Assembly (NCBI RefSeq): GCF_004376845.1
Contig: NZ_SNUW01000009.1
Span: 1 to 64,000 of the forward strand
Reading direction: 5' to 3'
DNA: 64,000 nt
DNA from: Psychromonas algarum
GTDB taxonomy: Bacteria > Pseudomonadota > Gammaproteobacteria > Enterobacterales > Psychromonadaceae
The translations under genes were made by a program, and so were the position numbers. Under the pieces are notes generated by a model that saw nothing but the letters and a program-made list of their open reading frames with translations, made no database searches and was not told the origin of the DNA. This document shows, one piece after another, positions 58,626-64,000 of this stretch; position 1 is the stretch's first letter; every line of letters starts with the position of its first letter.

Positions 58626-59186
58626 TTATATCGGCTTACTACGATAACCACATCCTTTTTTAGGACAAATTATACGTAATGCAGTGCTGGTTTTTCGCTC
58701 AACCATAATTGGCCAATGACATTCAGGGCAAAACTCATTGACTGGTTTGTCGTTTACCGCATATTTACAAGTAGGGTAATTGCTACAGGCATAAAAAGTT
58801 TTACCAAAACGAGACTGACGTTGAACCAATTCTCCTTTTTTACAACTTGGACAAGTAATTGCTGCTTCTTTTTTAGTTTCTGGTGCGGCAACATTTTGTT
58901 CTGAAAGCTGAGCTGTGTGTTCACAATGAGGGTAATCGCTACATCCAATAAATAAACCAAAGCGACCTTGTTTTAGTACTAACTCTTTTGAGCAAAGAGG
59001 GCAGCGACTACCTGTGAGTACTTTTTTTATCTCGCCTTTTTCATGTAGTGGACGTAAATAATCACATGCAGGATAACTGCTACAACCTAAAAATGGCCCT
59101 TGTTTACCATTTCTAATATGTAATGGTGACGCGCATTTAGGGCAGGCTTCAGATACTTTTTTATGGTGAGTGTTTAAATTGCTCAT
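58626..59186 (-). CDS. yrdD: Topoisomerase-type zinc-finger DNA-binding protein (YrdD)
   Basis: The 186-residue protein is four zinc-ribbon units in a row: CPKCASPL...CSSYPAC, CPLCSKEL...CSDYPHC, CPSCKKGE...CSNYPTC and CPECHWPI...CPKKGC. These resemble the C-terminal fingers of topoisomerase I, but no catalytic domain is present. It is one base from the smg stop in the dprA operon. The function is unknown beyond likely DNA binding. Confidence 0.9.
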   Translation of the reverse strand: MSNLNTHHKKVSEACPKCASPLHIRNGKQGPFLGCSSYPACDYLRPLHEKGEIKKVLTGSRCPLCSKELVLKQGRFGLFIGCSDYPHCEHTAQLSEQNVAAPETKKEAAITCPSCKKGELVQRQSRFGKTFYACSNYPTCKYAVNDKPVNEFCPECHWPIMVERKTSTALRIICPKKGCGYRSKPI

Positions 59187-59187
59187 A

Positions 59188-59661
59188 TTAATGAATCAAT
59201 CCTTCCTCAAAATCCATTAGCATTGATTCTAATTGTAAAAAGGCACCGTCACTCATTGGGTCATTAAATAACACCATCAGAATTAACCACTTTAAATCTT
59301 CTAAAAGAAGTTCTGTGGTGTCTAGAGACATCACACAATCAATAACAACTTCACGTGTATGTGTTGTTAAAATTTTAGCTTCTTCTAAGTAGCTGATATA
59401 AGTTTGGCATTCTATAGAAATATGACGTTGCTCTATTTTATTATAAAAACGATGTGATGTTGCTTGCTCTGCTAATGTTCTACTTTGTGGATCTTGGGTA
59501 TGCATGCTCGCTAAATTATCTAACCATGCTAATGCTTTAGTGATCTCAGATTTTTGAAAGCCTTCTTGCATTAATTCATCGGTCACCTCTTGTGCATCAA
59601 GCTCCATTGTTTGATCAACTTGGATATAGCTTTCAAAGAGATACATGATAATTTCGAACAT
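59188..59661 (-). CDS. smg: Smg family protein (DUF494)
   Basis: The 157-residue acidic protein starts MFEIIMYLFESYIQ and matches Smg of enteric bacteria in length, start and place after dprA. It contains ELMQEGFQKSEITKALAWLDNL and a C-terminal LKWLILMVLFN segment. No molecular role is established. It begins two bases after the dprA stop. Confidence 0.93.
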   Translation of the reverse strand: MFEIIMYLFESYIQVDQTMELDAQEVTDELMQEGFQKSEITKALAWLDNLASMHTQDPQSRTLAEQATSHRFYNKIEQRHISIECQTYISYLEEAKILTTHTREVVIDCVMSLDTTELLLEDLKWLILMVLFNDPMSDGAFLQLESMLMDFEEGLIH

Positions 59662-59663
59662 AA

Positions 59664-60746
59664 CTAACCTTTTAACTTAATGTAACCTTGCGGTTGGGCA
59701 TTAATTGTACCATTTATCTCTAGTTCTATTAACTCATTTTGTAAGGTGACTACATCTAAGCCACTGCGCGCTAAAATAGTATCAAAAGAGGTTAGGTGAT
59801 AATCAATCATATCGAGTAAAAAATGTTTATCTTTTAATGTGTTAAGTTCAGGTTCTTCAGTATGAGTAATAAGCATTAACTGTGGAAATTCATTCATAAT
59901 ATCTGTGCAATTTAATACTAATTTTGCACCTTGTTGAATGAGCTGCAAACAGCCACATGCTTGTGGGTTATCCACAGAGCCCGGTAGTGCAAACACTTCT
60001 CTATTTTGCTCAATAGCATAACGAGCCGTAATTAAAGAACCACTTTTAACCGACGCTTCAATCACTAAGGTGCCTAAACTTAAGCCAGAGATAATGCGAT
60101 TACGTCGAGGGAAATTAGTTGGGTAGGCTGGAGTATCTGGCCAAAACTCAGAGATTAATAAACCTGTCTCGCGGATTTTATTCGCTAGTGAAACATGGCG
60201 TTTTGGATAGAGTTTATTTAAGCCGGTACCCAATACGGCAATAGTTGCACCTGTTTCAGCTAAACACCCCTGATGCGCCATACCGTCAATACCAATTGCT
60301 AATCCACTAGTAACCGTTAACCCTGCTTGTGCAAGTTGTTGCGCAAAATCATGTGCTTTTTGTTGTCCGTATGGTGTACAGCTTCGACTACCGACAATAG
60401 CAATTTGTGGAGAAGATAATAAATCGATATTACCCTGTGCAAATAGTAATAAGGGAGGACTGCTGATCTGTTTTAATAATTCAGGATAACGTTTATCACC
60501 ATAGCTAATAATATAGTTATCTGATGCTTGTTGTTGCCAATCGATACAATGCTGAATAAACGTTAAATCAGGCTCTAAAAATGCTTTTATTTGATCAGGT
60601 TTAAGGTGATATTTGGCAAGTTGCGTTTGATTAAGTTGAAATAGTTGTTGGATGGAGTGATGAGACAAAAGCGTAAATATTTTACGCTTTTGTAATGCTG
60701 GAATAGCATCTAATGCTATCCAGCAACAAAGAGGGTCTGTATTCAT
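59664..60746 (-). CDS. dprA: DNA-processing protein DprA (Smf)
   Basis: The 360-residue product has a SAM-like N-terminal region and a Rossmann-like core (IAIVGSRSCTPYG, SGLAIGIDGMAHQG, VLGTGLNKLYPKRH). The C-terminal winged-helix-type domain is DTILARSGLDVVTLQNELIELE. It protects incoming single-stranded DNA and loads RecA during natural transformation. It follows the LysM gene by 63 bp. Confidence 0.94.
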   Translation of the reverse strand: MNTDPLCCWIALDAIPALQKRKIFTLLSHHSIQQLFQLNQTQLAKYHLKPDQIKAFLEPDLTFIQHCIDWQQQASDNYIISYGDKRYPELLKQISSPPLLLFAQGNIDLLSSPQIAIVGSRSCTPYGQQKAHDFAQQLAQAGLTVTSGLAIGIDGMAHQGCLAETGATIAVLGTGLNKLYPKRHVSLANKIRETGLLISEFWPDTPAYPTNFPRRNRIISGLSLGTLVIEASVKSGSLITARYAIEQNREVFALPGSVDNPQACGCLQLIQQGAKLVLNCTDIMNEFPQLMLITHTEEPELNTLKDKHFLLDMIDYHLTSFDTILARSGLDVVTLQNELIELEINGTINAQPQGYIKLKG

Positions 60747-60809
60747 ATCAATATCGTCAAATAGATCTTGTTGAATAAAAACCTCCTTAGCTTTTAATAT
60801 AAAAGAGGG

Positions 60810-61892
60810 TTAAAACTCTAACCCTTCAATTTTATATTTAGCACCCATGGCATCTGTTGCGCGCATTACGATAGCAATACTTGTTTTTTCATATACCTTG
60901 AAAACCATTAATTCACCAACACGTTGAGCTGGGATCATTAAATCTGGATCACCCATTTTTTCAAACGCATTACCGTCTTCTTGGTAAATTATTTTCTTAT
61001 CACTCACTAACACAGCAGGACCTGAACGTAAGATAGAGAACATAGAGCCAATTTGAACACTATCTTCTTTACCTTTATCAATCACCACAATATCCCATTT
61101 GCCAATAGCAACTGCATTGTTCAGTGCTGCTAAGATATGACCTTTTTCAGTTTTTGGCACAGATTGAGGAATAAAATAAGCCGGTAATGTTTCATATTCA
61201 GGGATTGGTAAAATTAAATCACCTTGACGCGCTTCTTGAGAGCTTCTAATGAAATCCATTGGTGTTATTTTTTTCGTTCCCTCAACATCTGGGCTCGTTG
61301 ATACTTGCGTATGTCCAATAAAGATTAGTTCAGAGCCTAATGGATCTCCAGTTTCAACATTTCTATAAACATCACCTAAACGATAAATACCATAAAGTTT
61401 CTTTTTATCGAATTGACCTTGAGCATAAAAAATATCTCCTTCAAAAAAACGTGGAGAAGCATTCGCATCACCTAATAAACGAGGAGCATCTTTCACGAGG
61501 TCAGGGTCAATAATATGATCTTTTGATAAAAATGCAGAAATGGCAACTAATGGAATTGTTGGAATTGGTTGACCTTTCTTTTCCAAACGTGGTGTTGGCG
61601 ATAATCTTTTTAAAAGCTTACGTGTTAATTTAGGTTCTCCATCTACCCAAATTAGCTTTAATACGTCACCAGGATAAATTAAATGTGGATCGGCAATATG
61701 GTCATTTTCTTGCCATAAACGAGGCCATAACCATGGACTGTTTAAAAATTGAGTTGAAACGTCCCAAAGAGTATCATTCTTCTTAACAGTATATGTCTCG
61801 GGGCGATCTTTTTTCAATGTTATTATGTCGGCAATTGCCGACATTGAAAGTGCCGCACCAATAACCAGTGAAGCAATTAGTTTTAATTTCAT
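60810..61892 (-). CDS. Exported LysM-domain protein
   Basis: The 360-residue product has a signal peptide (residues 1-21, cleavage near SAIA). A single LysM domain follows (TYTVKKNDTLWDVSTQFLN to IYPGDVLKLIW, about residues 33-80), which binds peptidoglycan. The rest is beta-rich without a catalytic motif I recognise. A LysM gene divergent from def and upstream of dprA is conserved in marine gammaproteobacteria. The role is probably envelope-related. Confidence 0.85.
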   Translation of the reverse strand: MKLKLIASLVIGAALSMSAIADIITLKKDRPETYTVKKNDTLWDVSTQFLNSPWLWPRLWQENDHIADPHLIYPGDVLKLIWVDGEPKLTRKLLKRLSPTPRLEKKGQPIPTIPLVAISAFLSKDHIIDPDLVKDAPRLLGDANASPRFFEGDIFYAQGQFDKKKLYGIYRLGDVYRNVETGDPLGSELIFIGHTQVSTSPDVEGTKKITPMDFIRSSQEARQGDLILPIPEYETLPAYFIPQSVPKTEKGHILAALNNAVAIGKWDIVVIDKGKEDSVQIGSMFSILRSGPAVLVSDKKIIYQEDGNAFEKMGDPDLMIPAQRVGELMVFKVYEKTSIAIVMRATDAMGAKYKIEGLEF

Positions 61893-61988
61893 AACAATCC
61901 TTGTCCTGTGATTAATAAAACTGTTTTTTGTAAAAGGAAATGACTAGAATTAACATTCTTTAACATTAACTATGAGCCAAATAATATC

Positions 61989-62501
61989 ATGCCTTTATTA
62001 GAAGTATTACATTTTCCGGACGAACGCCTACGAACTGTTGCTAAACCCGTTGACAAGATCACACCTGAAATCAAAAAAATAGCATCTGACATGATTGAAA
62101 CCATGTATGACGAAAATGGCGTTGGTTTAGCTGCTACTCAAGTAAATATTCATCAACGCATTGTTGTTATCGATGTTTCTGAGAGTCGCGATCAAGCAAT
62201 TACACTGATTAACCCAACTATTATAGAAACGTCTGGAGTTGAAGTATCAGAAGAAGGTTGTTTATCTGTTCCTGATACAAATGCTGATGTAGAACGTGCT
62301 GAATTCGTTACTTTAGAATATTTAGATTTAGAAGGTGAAAAACAAGTAGTGAAAGCTGAAGGTTTATTTGCTGTTTGTATCCAACATGAATTAGATCATT
62401 TAAAAGGTAAGCTATTTATTGATTACCTTTCACCATTTAAGCAAAAACGTATTAAAGCTAAGTTAGAAAAATTACAGCGTCAAAATAAAAAATTCTCATA
62501 G
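61989..62501 (+). CDS. def: Peptide deformylase
   Basis: This 170-residue metalloenzyme has all three motifs: GVGLAATQ (residues 44-51), EEGCLSVP (88-95, Cys91 binds metal) and HELDH (133-137). It removes the formyl group from nascent proteins. It is the first gene of a def-fmt-rsmB operon divergent from the LysM gene. Confidence 0.97.
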   Translation: MPLLEVLHFPDERLRTVAKPVDKITPEIKKIASDMIETMYDENGVGLAATQVNIHQRIVVIDVSESRDQAITLINPTIIETSGVEVSEEGCLSVPDTNADVERAEFVTLEYLDLEGEKQVVKAEGLFAVCIQHELDHLKGKLFIDYLSPFKQKRIKAKLEKLQRQNKKFS

Positions 62502-62539
62502 TTTTTTATTTTTCTTTACATATTATTTAAGGTTGTTGC

Positions 62540-63499
62540 GTGGAAAAACTAAATATCATCTTTGCTGGTACCCCCGATTTTGCTGCAAATCATTTACAAG
62601 CATTAATTGATGCAGAGTTTAATGTTGTTGCTGTTTATAGCCAACCAGATCGCCCAGCAGGTCGCGGTAAAAAATTAACGGCTAGTGCTGTTAAAGAAGT
62701 TGCATTAGCAAATGATATTGCGGTTTATCAACCAGAAAACTTCAAACAAGCTGAAAGTGTGGAACAACTTGCTACATTGAAGGCTGACCTGATGATAGTT
62801 GTTGCTTATGGTTTAATTTTACCAGTGAGTGTTTTAACAACACCGCGTTTAGGGTGCTTAAATGTGCATGGTTCATTGTTACCTAGATGGCGTGGTGCAG
62901 CTCCTTTTCAACGTGCAATCTGGGCGGGTGACAAAGAAACGGGTGTGACCATTATGCAAATGGATGAAGGTTTAGACACCGGCGATATGTTAAAAAAAGT
63001 AAGTTGTCCAATTGACGCTGATGAAACCAGTGCTTCGTTATACGCGAAAGTAGCAAAACAAGCCCCTGCAGTATTAATTGAAACGATTCAGCAGTTACAA
63101 GCAGGTGAATTAGTTGCAGAAAAACAAAATGAAAGTCATGCAACTTATGCCAAAAAATTGAGTAAAGCAGAAGCGTTAATTAACTGGCGTGATGATGCTA
63201 CTTTTATTGACCGTTGTATTCGCGCATTTAGCCCGTGGCCTATTAGTTATTTTGAATGGGCTGGGCAAACAATTAAAGTGCATAAAGCGACTATTGTAGA
63301 ATCTACCACCACTGAAAGTGCAGGTGCTATTATCAAGGTTGATAAAAACGGTATTCAGGTGGCAACAGGTGAAGGTGTTTTAAATTTAGAAATTATCCAA
63401 TTAGCAGGTAAAAAAGCAATGCCTGTGCAGGATGTGTTAAATTCGCGTCGTGAATTATTTACTGTTGCTAGCAACTTACTTGAACAAGGCCAAACATAA
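62540..63499 (+). CDS. fmt: Methionyl-tRNA formyltransferase
   Basis: The 319-residue product has catalytic Asn108 and His110 ([12 protein letters not shown]) and Asp146 ([10 protein letters not shown]). A GTG start with a TTGTTGC context follows def by 38 bp. It formylates initiator Met-tRNA. Its TAA stop overlaps the rsmB start as TAATG. Confidence 0.96.
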   Translation: MEKLNIIFAGTPDFAANHLQALIDAEFNVVAVYSQPDRPAGRGKKLTASAVKEVALANDIAVYQPENFKQAESVEQLATLKADLMIVVAYGLILPVSVLTTPRLGCLNVHGSLLPRWRGAAPFQRAIWAGDKETGVTIMQMDEGLDTGDMLKKVSCPIDADETSASLYAKVAKQAPAVLIETIQQLQAGELVAEKQNESHATYAKKLSKAEALINWRDDATFIDRCIRAFSPWPISYFEWAGQTIKVHKATIVESTTTESAGAIIKVDKNGIQVATGEGVLNLEIIQLAGKKAMPVQDVLNSRRELFTVASNLLEQGQT

Positions 63500-64000
63500 T
63501 GAACGTACGTGCAATTGCCGCTAAAGTACTAAATCAAGTCGTAGAAAAAGGGCAATCGCTTTCCCAAGCTTTGCCTGCGATCCAACAAGATCTCTCTCCT
63601 AAAGATAAAGCCCTAGTCCAAATGCTATGTTACGGTGTTTTGCGTACGCTTCCTCGTTTAGATTTTTTCTGCCGTTCATTAATGAAAAAGCCGTTAACAG
63701 GTAAACAGCGTGATTTACACTTTCTAATTTTAGTGGGCATTTATCAGCTTTTATATACGCGTATTCCAAGTCATGCCGCTGTTGGTGAAACGGTTAATGG
63801 TGCAAAAGCATTAAAAAAACCAGCCTTAAAAGGTATGGTAAATGGTGTATTAAGAAGCTTTTTACGTGAGCAAGAGAGTTTAATTGAAAAAGCAGATCAA
63901 CAACCTGCGCTTTTATATTGCCATCCAAGTTGGTTAGTTAAACGTTTGCAAGCGGCTTATGGCGAAGAAAAAGCAGTGCAAATAATGACTGAAAATAACC
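63499..64000 (+). CDS. rsmB: 16S rRNA (cytosine-967) methyltransferase RsmB, 3' end outside window
   Basis: The first 167 codons are present. They encode the NusB-like RNA-binding domain ([54 protein letters not shown]) followed by [15 protein letters not shown], the start of the methyltransferase part. It overlaps the fmt stop by one base. The catalytic domain lies beyond the right edge. Confidence 0.93.
   Translation, partial: MNVRAIAAKVLNQVVEKGQSLSQALPAIQQDLSPKDKALVQMLCYGVLRTLPRLDFFCRSLMKKPLTGKQRDLHFLILVGIYQLLYTRIPSHAAVGETVNGAKALKKPALKGMVNGVLRSFLREQESLIEKADQQPALLYCHPSWLVKRLQAAYGEEKAVQIMTENN

Overview
The window is a continuous piece of a gammaproteobacterial chromosome close to the replication origin. 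It is AT-rich and gene-dense, and nearly every gene is a recognisable housekeeping or accessory gene. The gene set and order (dnaA-dnaN-recF-gyrB, glyQS, rpmH-rnpA-yidD-yidC-mnmE, srkA-dsbA, dprA-smg-yrdD-tsaC, def-fmt-rsmB) and the protein sequences suggest a marine bacterium of the Vibrionales/Alteromonadales type. Psychromonas or a close relative is my best guess, but the genus is an inference. I see no rRNA genes, tRNA genes, insertion sequences, prophage or CRISPR array.

Region by region. (1) 1-6844: the 3' part of a giant secreted or surface VCBS/cadherin-like repeat protein, open at the left edge. (2) 7003-23851: an aryl polyene (APE) pigment locus. It has a divergent methyltransferase followed by a tightly packed operon in the order apeC to apeR. 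The operon includes an MIO-type aromatic amino acid ammonia-lyase that can make the aryl starter acid, two acyl carrier proteins, three ketosynthase-type proteins, a ketoreductase, two hotdog dehydratases, an acyl/aryl ligase, acyl- and glycosyltransferases, and a LolA-like/MMPL/lipoprotein export set. (3) 23922-30322: a DUF2161 nuclease-fold gene, a decayed lipoprotein gene, glyQ-glyS, avtA and a small membrane protein. (4) 30756-41262: the origin-proximal core, with gyrB, recF, dnaN and dnaA leftward and rpmH, rnpA, yidD, yidC and mnmE rightward, separated by a GATC-rich intergenic region with a perfect DnaA box. (5) 41545-44092: a porin, then two almost identical tandem CsrB-type regulatory RNAs, each with its own terminator and a conserved far-upstream box. 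(6) 44272-64000: metabolic and information-processing genes, with the right edge inside rsmB.

Two non-coding systems stand out. First, five copies of the ParB-binding parS palindrome (three perfect, one with a changed centre, one with a changed last base) lie between 17973 and 33233. This marks a centromere-like zone that runs from inside the APE operon to inside recF. Second, the two roughly 414-nt CsrB-like RNAs differ at only two bases although the DNA around them has diverged, which points to sequence homogenisation. Each carries 22-23 GGA motifs, many in hairpin loops, so together they should titrate CsrA (RsmA).

The APE locus is a known type of system (type II polyketide-like aryl polyene synthesis). 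Its points of interest here are its position beside the origin, its own ammonia-lyase with a mixed Phe-His selectivity pair, and the parS core embedded in its exporter gene.
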